Part shown: positions 1-5,003 of the stretch, one piece after another
How positions within the stretch are numbered: the stretch's first letter is position 1
How the letters are laid out: every line of letters begins with the position of its first letter
Assembly: GCA_012032065.1 (NCBI GenBank)
Contig: JAAURV010000215.1
Span: 1-5,705 of the forward strand
DNA length: 5,705 nt
DNA from: Hyphomicrobiales bacterium
GTDB taxonomy: Bacteria; Pseudomonadota; Alphaproteobacteria; Rhizobiales; Aestuariivirgaceae
Reading direction: 5' to 3'
Translations under genes and position numbers: made by a program
The notes under the pieces: generated by a model
Database searches by the model: none
Told to the model about the DNA's origin: nothing
Seen by the model: the letters and a program-made list of their open reading frames with translations, nothing else

Positions 1-54
1 ACTCTGGTGGCTGAGTGCCTGAGACAGGCGATGATGCGGAAACGCCCCGACTAG
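1..54 (+). CDS. C-terminal tail of an unidentified plus-strand gene (5' end outside window)
   Basis: Frame 1 is open from the first base and reads TLVAECLRQAMMRKRPD before a TAG stop at 52-54. The composition, helical and basic at the end, is plausible for a protein C-terminus, but 17 residues are too few to name a family. The TAG is part of the CTAG that begins the palindromic repeat at 51. The convergent gene on the other side also ends exactly in the repeat's far CTAG, and this symmetry is the best argument that the tail is real. It could instead be non-coding flank. Confidence 0.5.
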   Translation, partial: TLVAECLRQAMMRKRPD

Positions 55-94
55 AGCAACCGGCGGTCATTCGACCGCCGGTAAGTTGCTCTAG
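51..94. terminator. Hairpin A, candidate bidirectional terminator
   Basis: The outer stem CTAGAGCAAC (51-60) pairs perfectly with GTTGCTCTAG (85-94). The inner stem CGGCGGTC (61-68) pairs perfectly with GACCGCCG (73-80). The loop is ATTC and GTAA (81-84) is bulged. That makes 18 base pairs immediately after the plus-strand stop codon. No strong T-run follows on either strand, so factor-independent termination is plausible but not shown. Confidence 0.45.
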
Positions 95-107
95 CAATTT
101 GAATCTG

Positions 108-154
108 GCGCATAACTGAACGCTCAAGTGATTCCACTTGAGCGCGTTATGCGC
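108..154. terminator. Hairpin B, candidate terminator of the flavin-reductase operon
   Basis: The outer stem GCGCATAAC (108-116) pairs with GTTATGCGC (146-154). The inner stem CGCTCAAGTG (121-130) pairs with CACTTGAGCG (135-144). The loop is ATTC, with TGAA (117-120) and C145 bulged. The hairpin begins at the stop codon of the minus-strand operon, where a terminator is expected, but it lacks a clear trailing T-run. Confidence 0.45.
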
Positions 155-750
155 TAGCCAGGCCGCCGCATCCGCCAAGCTTCTTTCACCGTTGCGTATT
201 CGGAGTAGCCGAGCCGCGCGATGGGCCGCATCGCCGCGGTGTTAACGCGGCCATTTTCAATGAACCGGTCGTCGATATGAATGCCGAGCACGCGTCCAAT
301 GAGCAGGAAGTCGTCAACATGGCCGTCATCGCCCGGAAGATCGACGATGCGGAACAGCTTGCATTCGAGGCAGACCGGGCTTTCGCCCACACGCGGCGCT
401 TTGATCAGCCGGCACGGCGCGGGCGTGAGACCTGCAAGTTGAAACTCGTCCACGTGAATGGGCACATTCGCGGAGCTGCGATTCATCGCCTCCGCCAGCG
501 CCTCGGTTGCGAGATTGACCGCGAACTCGCCCGCCGCCTCGATGTTTCGCATGCTGTCCTTCCGCCCGCCGGAACCGAAGCCGATATAGTGCGGGCTCTG
601 CGCGAAGGCGTTGAAGTAGCTGTAGGGCGCCAGATTGCGGACGCCTTCGGGCGAGACCGACGAAATCCATCCGATCGGCCGCGGCGCCACCAGCGCCTTG
701 AACGGATCGACGGCAAAACCGTGGTCGTTGCGCGAGGTCTCGTAAAACAT
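154..750 (-). CDS. Flavin reductase-like, FMN-binding split-barrel family protein
   Basis: The protein has 198 residues, typical for the cytoplasmic DIM6/NTAB flavin-reductase-like family, whose members bind FMN and either reduce free flavin or act as FMN-dependent oxidoreductases. Visible landmarks are APRPIGWISS (22-31), NLAPYSYFNAF (39-49), the KDSMRNI segment (64-70) followed by GEFAVN (74-79), and a C-terminal strand LLIGRVLGIHID (139-150), in the usual family order. The ATG at 750-748 is chosen because GGAGG (760-756) lies 5 nt upstream; the in-frame TTG one codon earlier sits too close to it. The ATG overlaps the upstream HAD gene's stop as TGATG, indicating translational coupling. It is the last gene of a three-gene operon, and its TAG stop is donated by the palindromic repeat. 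Family is confident; substrate is unknown. Confidence 0.9.
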   Translation of the reverse strand: MFYETSRNDHGFAVDPFKALVAPRPIGWISSVSPEGVRNLAPYSYFNAFAQSPHYIGFGSGGRKDSMRNIEAAGEFAVNLATEALAEAMNRSSANVPIHVDEFQLAGLTPAPCRLIKAPRVGESPVCLECKLFRIVDLPGDDGHVDDFLLIGRVLGIHIDDRFIENGRVNTAAMRPIARLGYSEYATVKEAWRMRRPG

Positions 751-1454
751 CAAAGCCTCCGCATCAGCGCCGGCAAATCGGCCACGCTTTCGAGCGTGTG
801 ATCGGCAAGATGCGCCAGATCTTCATGCGCCGAATTGCCGGTCAGCACCCCGATGCACAGGCCTGCCCCGCCACGCCGCCCTTCTTCGATGTCGTGTGCA
901 TTGTCGCCAACCATGGCGATTTCGATTGGCCGGAGCGCTGTCACCTCCGCGAAGGCGCGGATCATGTCGCCCGATGGCTTGGGAGATGGAACGCTATCCC
1001 AACCGATGATGGTCTCGAACTTGTGCGCAATGCCCAGTTGCTCGATGTGGCTCTCGGCGGAGGCGCGGCTGTCATTGGTGGCGACGCCCAAAGCAAATCC
1101 GAGCGCCGACAACTCATCCAGCACCGGCTCCAGCGGAAGCAGCACCTGTAGCGATTGGCCCGCGATCTCACGGTAGTCGTGATCGAGAGAGCGGATGCGC
1201 TGGATTCTCTTCGCCGGTGAAAGTGAAGGCCACCAGAAATCGACGAGCTGCGCCGTCGTTCCCGAAGCCAGCATCGAACCCGCTTTGAACGCCTGCCGTG
1301 CCGGATCGTAGCCAGCGCGCTCCATCATCGCTTCCGCGTCCTCAGGTGAAAGGCCGAAATCCTTCTCGAGCAGATACTTGTAAACCGGGACCCAGGTGCC
1401 GTTGATGTCGATCAGTGTCCCGTCCTTGTCGAACAGGATGCCCTTGATGCTCAT
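750..1454 (-). CDS. HAD-superfamily hydrolase, phosphoglycolate phosphatase-like
   Basis: This 234-residue protein has all four HAD motifs. Motif I is DKDGT (9-13) with nucleophile D9 and acid/base D11, motif II is T126 in VATND, motif III is K159 in SPKPSGD, and motif IV is GDNAHD (183-188) with D184 and D188. About 100 residues between motifs I and II form a helical C1 cap, as in the Gph group. Such enzymes remove phosphate from small metabolites in the cytoplasm. The specific substrate cannot be read from sequence. Its position between two FMN-type genes makes a flavin phosphate an attractive but unproven guess, and phosphoglycolate or a general phosphatase role is equally possible. The start ATG follows GGAG (1464-1461) by 6 nt and overlaps the upstream stop as ATGA (4 nt); its own stop overlaps the next gene. 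Confidence 0.9.
   Translation of the reverse strand: MSIKGILFDKDGTLIDINGTWVPVYKYLLEKDFGLSPEDAEAMMERAGYDPARQAFKAGSMLASGTTAQLVDFWWPSLSPAKRIQRIRSLDHDYREIAGQSLQVLLPLEPVLDELSALGFALGVATNDSRASAESHIEQLGIAHKFETIIGWDSVPSPKPSGDMIRAFAEVTALRPIEIAMVGDNAHDIEEGRRGGAGLCIGVLTGNSAHEDLAHLADHTLESVADLPALMRRL
756..760 (-). promoter_or_regulatory. Ribosome binding site that fixes the flavin-reductase start
   Basis: GGAGG reads on the minus strand inside the last codons of the HAD gene. It is 5 nt before ATG (750-748) but only 2 nt before the TTG at 753-751, so the ATG is the better start. Confidence 0.7.
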
Positions 1455-2041
1455 GCCCCGCTCCAGCGGGTGACGAGCGCTTGCGGATCGGGGCGCGGTC
1501 GATCTTCAAGCGGCGCGGTAGATGTGCCGATGTAGACGAAACCGGCAAAGCGCTCGGTCTCCGAAAGCCCGATCGCCTTTCCCACTTCGCGATCATAGGC
1601 CACCCAATCCGTCTGCCACTGACTCTGGAAACCCATGGCCGCGGCGGCAAGCTCGATGTTGTAAGCAACCGCAGCGGCGGACATCTGCTGTTCCCATTCC
1701 GGAATTTTGGGATGCGGAGCCGCGCGCGAAACCACGCCGATGACCGTGGGTGCCCGCGTGAATAGCCCGCGCTGAAACGCCAGCGGCTCCTCGCCATGCG
1801 ATGGATGCAATTCGCGATAGCGCTTCGCAAACACCTCGCCGATCGATGTCCGGGCCTCGCCTTCGAAGATCACGAAGCGCCACGGCGTCAGCTTTCCGTG
1901 ATCAGGCACGCGCACGGCGATGCCGAGTATCTCGGCAAGTTGTGCTGCATCAGGTCCCGGCGGCCCCATGGCCTTGGCCGAACCGGATTTGCGGGACTTG
2001 AGGAAGGAGAGAACGCTGGAGGTGTCGTTGAAGCTCGTCAT
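1451..2041 (-). CDS. Nitroreductase family protein (YdjA-like, FMN-dependent)
   Basis: The 196-residue length fits the short YdjA-type branch of the nitroreductase fold, homodimers that use FMN and NAD(P)H to reduce nitro compounds or other electron acceptors. The N-terminal FMN-phosphate region is SRKSGSAKAMGPPGPD (16-31), followed by the branch's characteristic PDHGKLTPWRF (46-56). The central helix AAAVAYNIELAAAAMGF (122-138) and the GFVYIGT strand (167-173) lie where the family places them. The usual second arginine of the SRRS motif is lysine (K18), a mild variation. ATG at 2041 is preceded by GAGGG (2050-2046) with 4-nt spacing. It is the first gene of the operon with the HAD and flavin-reductase genes, presumably transcribed from the 2042-2202 gap. 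The physiological substrate is unknown. Confidence 0.9.
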   Translation of the reverse strand: MTSFNDTSSVLSFLKSRKSGSAKAMGPPGPDAAQLAEILGIAVRVPDHGKLTPWRFVIFEGEARTSIGEVFAKRYRELHPSHGEEPLAFQRGLFTRAPTVIGVVSRAAPHPKIPEWEQQMSAAAVAYNIELAAAAMGFQSQWQTDWVAYDREVGKAIGLSETERFAGFVYIGTSTAPLEDRPRPDPQALVTRWSGA

Positions 2042-2085
2042 CGCGCCCTCATGGCAAGCCCGCCCGGTTAACGCAATGGCTTCAA

Positions 2086-2114
2086 TTGCAATGCCGCCAT
2101 TAACCCAGTGTTAA
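2086..2114 (+). promoter_or_regulatory. Candidate promoter for the exported repeat protein
   Basis: TTGCAA (2086-2091) and TGTTAA (2109-2114) are separated by 17 bp. They match the housekeeping -35 and -10 consensus at four and three of six positions. This would give a leader of roughly 80 nt. The match is modest, and alphaproteobacterial promoters are poorly predicted by this consensus. Confidence 0.3.
2100..2114. promoter_or_regulatory. CtrA-like box, TTAA-N7-TTAA
   Basis: TTAA (2100-2103), seven bases CCCAGTG, then TTAA (2111-2114) followed by G. This is the spacing of the CtrA cell-cycle regulator site of Alphaproteobacteria (TTAA-N7-TTAA, usually followed by C). It overlaps the candidate -10 element. 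The site also contains the inverted pair TTAAC/GTTAA, so another dimeric regulator, or chance, is possible. Confidence 0.35.
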
Positions 2115-2188
2115 GCAAAAACTTGCGCGTGAGCGCCCGGCCGTGGTCTGTTGCGGATGCCGGCCGGAGAGCTGGGGGGAGTCAAAAC

Positions 2189-2194
2189 GAGGGG
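2189..2194 (+). promoter_or_regulatory. Ribosome binding site supporting the GTG start at 2203
   Basis: GAGGGG lies 8 nt before GTG (2203-2205), a good Shine-Dalgarno distance. It is why translation is placed at this GTG rather than further upstream. Confidence 0.6.
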
Positions 2195-2202
2195 ACTGAA
2201 GC

Positions 2203-3112
2203 GTGCACGATCTCAGCACCCGTGCATCGCAGGGCCGCCGCAAGAACAGCGCGTTAACCGCGGCAGTTCTTGCGGCGGCCTTACTCGTTTTCGATCGCCC
2301 CGCGATTTCAGCAACCGGTGTTTCCGAAAGCCCCGCAACCGAAAACGCATCTGGGCCACGCCCGGTCATTTCGATGGACGCTGTAGCGGCGGGCCAAGAA
2401 GCCATCGAACTCTCGGCCAGTCTCGAGGAAGGCGGCGGCCTCATTCAACTTCCCATCCGATGGACCGTGACCAAAGCATCGGGCGAACCCGTGTTCGACC
2501 GCAGCGAACCTCTAACGGCGCAGCGCCTTTCTCCCGGCGAATACATCGCCGAAGCCTGCTACGGCGCAGTTCGCGCCACGAGCCCCGTCACCATCCCCTG
2601 GAAGCAGGCGCCGTCCGCGTCAACTTCATCCTCAATGCCGGGGGCTTGCGCATCCTGCCGCGCCTCAAAGGACTTGCCACAAACCTTCCCTCCGAGGCCC
2701 GCATCATCCCGCTCGATGGCCCGCGCAAGGGAGCTGTCCTCGCGACCTACCAAAATCCCGGCGAAGTCCTCCGCGTTCCCTCAGGCGCCTATCGCATCGA
2801 AAGCCGCTTCGTCGACGGCAATGCGGTGGCATCGGCCGATGTGAAGGTGAAACCCGGCCTCCTGAGCGCAGTTGAATTCGACCACATCGCCGGAATCGCG
2901 AAATTGCAGTTGGCGACTATCGCCAGCGCTCCTGTCGCGTGGCAAGTGAAAGACTTGGATGGCGCCAACGTCGCCGCATTCGAAGGTATCGAAGCAACTC
3001 TCGCACTTCGGCCCGGAAGTTACGTCGCTTCGGTGAACATTGCCGGGCGTTCTTCACCGAACAATTCTTCATCGCCGCAGGCGAGACAAGCGTCCTTTCC
3101 CTCGGCAACTGA
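2203..3112 (+). pseudogene. Frame-disrupted exported protein with three beta-rich repeats
   Basis: The reading frame starts at GTG 2203 with a signal peptide: basic GRRKN (11-15), hydrophobic core 17-30, and likely cleavage after A37. Sense-like sequence then moves through three frames. Frame 1 runs to the CCCC at 2595-2598 (…SPVTIP), frame 3 from 2598 (LEAGAVRVNFILNAGG) to about 3050 (…YVASVNIAGR), and frame 2 ends EQFFIAAGETSVLSLGN with TGA at 3110-3112. Each step behaves like one missing base. Restoring both gives about 303 residues with three ~80-residue units, each centred on a turn: LSPGEY (109-114), VPSGAY (192-197), LRPGSY (269-274). This is like tandem transthyretin/carboxypeptidase-regulatory-type sandwiches. 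I recall similar uncharacterised secreted proteins in Rhizobiales; function is unknown. As it stands, frame 1 alone would yield 213 residues with a nonsense C-terminus ending at 2844. Confidence 0.75.
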
Positions 3113-3118
3113 TCGTTC

Positions 3119-4135
3119 CTACGATTTGACCGCCGCGCGAACGTCAGGCGCAACCTTCGTTCCCAGCAATTCGATCGCCCGCATCACATCCTTGTGCGGC
3201 ATCGCGCCGATGGCCATCTGAATCAGAATGCGGTCATTCTTGAAAATCGAATGCAATTCCACGATCCGCGCCGCAACCCGCTCGGGGTCTCCGATAACCA
3301 GATTGCCATTCGGCCCCGCAGCCGTTTCGAAATGCTCGCGCCCCTGCGGCGGCCAGCCACGCTCGCGCCCGATGCGGTTCATCACCTCCGTATGCGGCGG
3401 ATAGAAGATGTTTTTCGCATCCTCCGTCGTATCCGCCACGAAGCCATGCATGTTGAGGCTGAGTTTGATGTCTTTCGCATCGCGGCCCGACTTGCTCCAC
3501 GCATCGCGATAGAGCGCGAAGTATGGCGCGAAGCGAACCGGATCGCCGCCGATGATCGCCAGCGCCATGGGAAGCCCGAGCGATGCGGCCCGCACCACTG
3601 ACTGCGGCGTACCCCCGACCGCGATCCACACCGGAATCTGTTTCTGCACCGGACGCGGATAGACGCCGGCATTCTGCAAAGGCGCGCGCAACTCACCCTG
3701 CCATGTCACCCGCTCATTGTCGCGCAGCTCAAGCAACAGCCCGAGTTTTTCCGCGAACAGCGCGTCGTAGTCATCGAGATTATAGCCGAAGAGCGGATAG
3801 GACTCGATAAAGGACCCCCTGCCCGCCATGATCTCCGCGCGTCCGTTGGAGATGCCGTCGAGGATCGAAAATTCCTGAAACACCCGCACCGGATCGTCGG
3901 AACTCAAGACCGTGACCGCACTCGTCAACCTGATCCGCTTGGTCCGCGCCGCCCCCGCCGCCAGCGCCACAGCAGGAGCCGAAACCGCATAGTCCGGCCG
4001 GTGATGCTCGCCCACCCCAAACACATCGAGCCCCACCTGGTCGGCAAGCTCCATCTCCTCGACCAGATGCCGAAGCCGCTCCCCTGCGGACGCACCGGGC
4101 GCTACGTCCGCGAATGTGTAGATGCCGATGTCCAC
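3119..4135 (-). CDS. LLM-class flavin-dependent oxidoreductase (luciferase-like)
   Basis: The 338-residue protein is of normal length for bacterial luciferase-like monooxygenases, (beta/alpha)8-barrel enzymes that use reduced FMN, or F420 in some branches. Typical landmarks are EHHRPDY (43-49), a core around VTVLSSDDPVRVFQEFSILD (75-94) with AEIMAGRGSF (100-109), the loop FGYNLDDYD (116-124), YPRPVQKQIPVWIAVGG (149-165), and a C-terminal IGDPERVAARI (281-291). The start is GTG at 4135-4133 with GAGG (4146-4143, minus) 7 nt upstream; no in-frame ATG lies nearby. It has its own promoter-operator region in the 54-bp gap before it, although readthrough from the SDR gene is possible. Its 3' end is only 6 bp from the convergent exported-protein gene. 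Alphaproteobacteria usually lack F420, so FMNH2 is the likely cofactor (inference). Substrate unknown. Confidence 0.92.
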   Translation of the reverse strand: MDIGIYTFADVAPGASAGERLRHLVEEMELADQVGLDVFGVGEHHRPDYAVSAPAVALAAGAARTKRIRLTSAVTVLSSDDPVRVFQEFSILDGISNGRAEIMAGRGSFIESYPLFGYNLDDYDALFAEKLGLLLELRDNERVTWQGELRAPLQNAGVYPRPVQKQIPVWIAVGGTPQSVVRAASLGLPMALAIIGGDPVRFAPYFALYRDAWSKSGRDAKDIKLSLNMHGFVADTTEDAKNIFYPPHTEVMNRIGRERGWPPQGREHFETAAGPNGNLVIGDPERVAARIVELHSIFKNDRILIQMAIGAMPHKDVMRAIELLGTKVAPDVRAAVKS

Positions 4136-4136
4136 G

Positions 4137-4160
4137 ATATTACCTCAACAGAGGTCATAT
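4137..4160. promoter_or_regulatory. 24-bp near-perfect palindrome, candidate operator of the LLM gene
   Basis: The arms are ATAT (4137-4140), T, ACCTC (4142-4146), centre AACA (4147-4150), then GAGGT (4151-4155), C, ATAT (4157-4160). Nine base pairs per arm match with a single mismatch. On the minus strand it spans the candidate -10, the expected transcription start and the Shine-Dalgarno sequence, so it could be a repressor operator, an RNA hairpin masking the ribosome site, or both. Confidence 0.5.
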
Positions 4161-4184
4161 GTAGCAGTGACACTTACATTTCAA
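4156..4184 (-). promoter_or_regulatory. Candidate promoter of the LLM gene with palindromic spacer
   Basis: On the minus strand TTGAAA (4184-4179) and CATATG (4161-4156) are spaced by 17 bp; the -35 is good and the -10 weak. The spacer contains the perfect 9-bp palindrome AGTGTCACT (4174-4166). A start about 7 nt after the -10 would leave a leader of some 15 nt that still includes the GAGG ribosome site. The region is a short AT-rich island between two GC-rich genes. Confidence 0.45.
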
Positions 4185-4189
4185 GCGCA

Positions 4190-4915
4190 CTATCCTTTCG
4201 TGCGCAGGCTCGACCGCCCGCCATCGACGCCGATGATTTGCCCTGTGATCCAGGATGAGTCAGGGCCCAGCAGAAATGCCGCAAGGGCCGCGATATCGTC
4301 TGCTTCACCAAGCCGCTGCAACGGATGCAACGCCGCGATTGCCGATGCCATGGTTTCGTTAGAGGTCAGCGATGCAGCGAGCGGCGTGCGCGTGAGCGAC
4401 GGCGCGATGCAGTTGACTCTGATCTTGGGCGCAAGTTCCGCCGCGAGTGCGAGTGTCAAGCCTTCCACAGCACCCTTTGCCATGGCGACAGACGCATGCG
4501 CCGCAAACCCTTGCGCGACGGCAACCGTCGAGAACAACACAATCGAGCCCGTGCCTTCGCTCGCTTTCAACGCCGGCAAAGCCGCCTGCACCGCACGAAG
4601 CGCGCCAAGCGCATTCACCTCGAAATCCCGCCGCGCATCGTCATCGCTGACGCGCGGTACAGGTTTCAGGTTGATCGTCCCCGCCGCATAACAAAGTCCA
4701 TCCAATTTGTCTCCGGCGGCCGCAACCGCCTCTTCCAAAGCCCCTTTGTCCCGCACGTCGGCAACCGCAAAGCTCCCGCCAAACTCATCTGCCACCGCCT
4801 TCAGCCGTGCCTCGTTGCGCCCGATGAGATGAACACGGCCACCCGATTGACGTAGCCTCCGCGCCGTCGCGGCGCCAATCCCACTCGAGCCACCAACGAT
4901 GACATGAGGTCCCAT
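4190..4915 (-). CDS. SDR-fold oxidoreductase-like protein lacking the catalytic tyrosine
   Basis: The 241-residue protein has the Rossmann architecture of classical short-chain dehydrogenases: nucleotide-binding GGSSGIG (8-14), YAAG (76-79, the NAG equivalent), N101, active-site-region serine S129 in LFST, PSLTRTPLA (172-180) and a terminal VDGG (230-233). The YxxxK motif reads VAMAK (143-147): lysine is present but the tyrosine position is valine. I recall a bacterial SDR subgroup with similar HAS-AKGAVEG sequence, so this is probably a family trait rather than damage. It may be catalytically altered or use other residues. ATG at 4915 is the only reasonable start in frame; it has no good Shine-Dalgarno, only GTTAAC (4921-4926) just upstream. 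It may be co-transcribed with the LLM gene downstream. The preceding gap, 4916-5003, shows no convincing promoter or terminator. Confidence 0.88.
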   Translation of the reverse strand: MGPHVIVGGSSGIGAATARRLRQSGGRVHLIGRNEARLKAVADEFGGSFAVADVRDKGALEEAVAAAGDKLDGLCYAAGTINLKPVPRVSDDDARRDFEVNALGALRAVQAALPALKASEGTGSIVLFSTVAVAQGFAAHASVAMAKGAVEGLTLALAAELAPKIRVNCIAPSLTRTPLAASLTSNETMASAIAALHPLQRLGEADDIAALAAFLLGPDSSWITGQIIGVDGGRSSLRTKG

Positions 4916-5003
4916 GCAGCGGTTAACGCAGGGCCGCTAGCTGTGGTTCACTCGACCCGCCGCAACTCGGCTGCAGCAGTTGGGCCGCAACAACGAACGG
5001 ACT

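Larger units (their letters stand above)
51..157. repeat. CTAG-bounded compound palindromic intergenic element (two hairpins)
   Basis: The element consists of two long inverted repeats in tandem. It begins with CTAG (51-54), has a second CTAG at the end of the first hairpin (91-94) and ends with CTAG (154-157). Both hairpins have an outer stem, an inner stem, a one-sided 4-nt bulge (GTAA at 81-84; TGAA at 117-120) and the same ATTC tetraloop (69-72 and 131-134). It fills the whole gap between two convergent genes and overlaps both stop codons. From memory it resembles palindromic extragenic elements that are common in Rhizobiales genomes; whether it is multicopy here cannot be seen. Bidirectional transcription termination or 3'-end mRNA protection is the likely role. 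Confidence 0.8.
2042..2202. promoter_or_regulatory. Divergent intergenic regulatory region
   Basis: This 161-bp gap separates the minus-strand nitroreductase operon from the plus-strand exported-protein gene, so it should carry both promoters. The part at 2068-2125 is AT-richer than its surroundings and holds a GTTAAC (2067-2072), CAATTG (2084-2089) and a TTAA-N7-TTAA box. The part at 2130-2200 is GC-rich leader sequence. No coding potential is apparent. Confidence 0.7.

Noticed and set aside
751..753. TTG as start of the flavin-reductase gene
   Set aside because: It is only 2 nt from GGAGG, while ATG at 750-748 has better spacing and forms the TGATG overlap.
277..801. 174-residue plus-strand open frame opposite the flavin-reductase and HAD genes
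   Set aside because: It lies antisense to two clearly recognised families and has arginine-rich composition typical of reverse-frame shadows in GC-rich DNA, with no family signature.
1342..1830. 162-residue minus-strand frame across the HAD-nitroreductase junction
   Set aside because: It overlaps two conserved genes on the same strand in another frame and is arginine- and proline-rich without recognisable motifs.
2138..2165. CCGGCC repeats in the GC-rich leader as a hairpin or riboswitch
   Set aside because: They are short self-complementary GC words with a long unpaired interior. No riboswitch core is recognisable, and such words are expected at this GC content.
2100..2444. 114-residue minus-strand frame across the divergent promoter and signal-peptide region
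   Set aside because: It opposes a coding region with good signal-peptide and repeat evidence and shows no protein-family features.
4122..4691. 189-residue plus-strand open frame opposite the SDR gene
   Set aside because: It is antisense to a confident SDR, is Ala/Ser-rich, and its start lies in the LLM gene and operator region. A shadow.
4963..4982. Weak inverted repeat CAACT/AGTTG as terminator after the small exported-protein gene
   Set aside because: It has only five base pairs around a 10-nt loop and no T-run.
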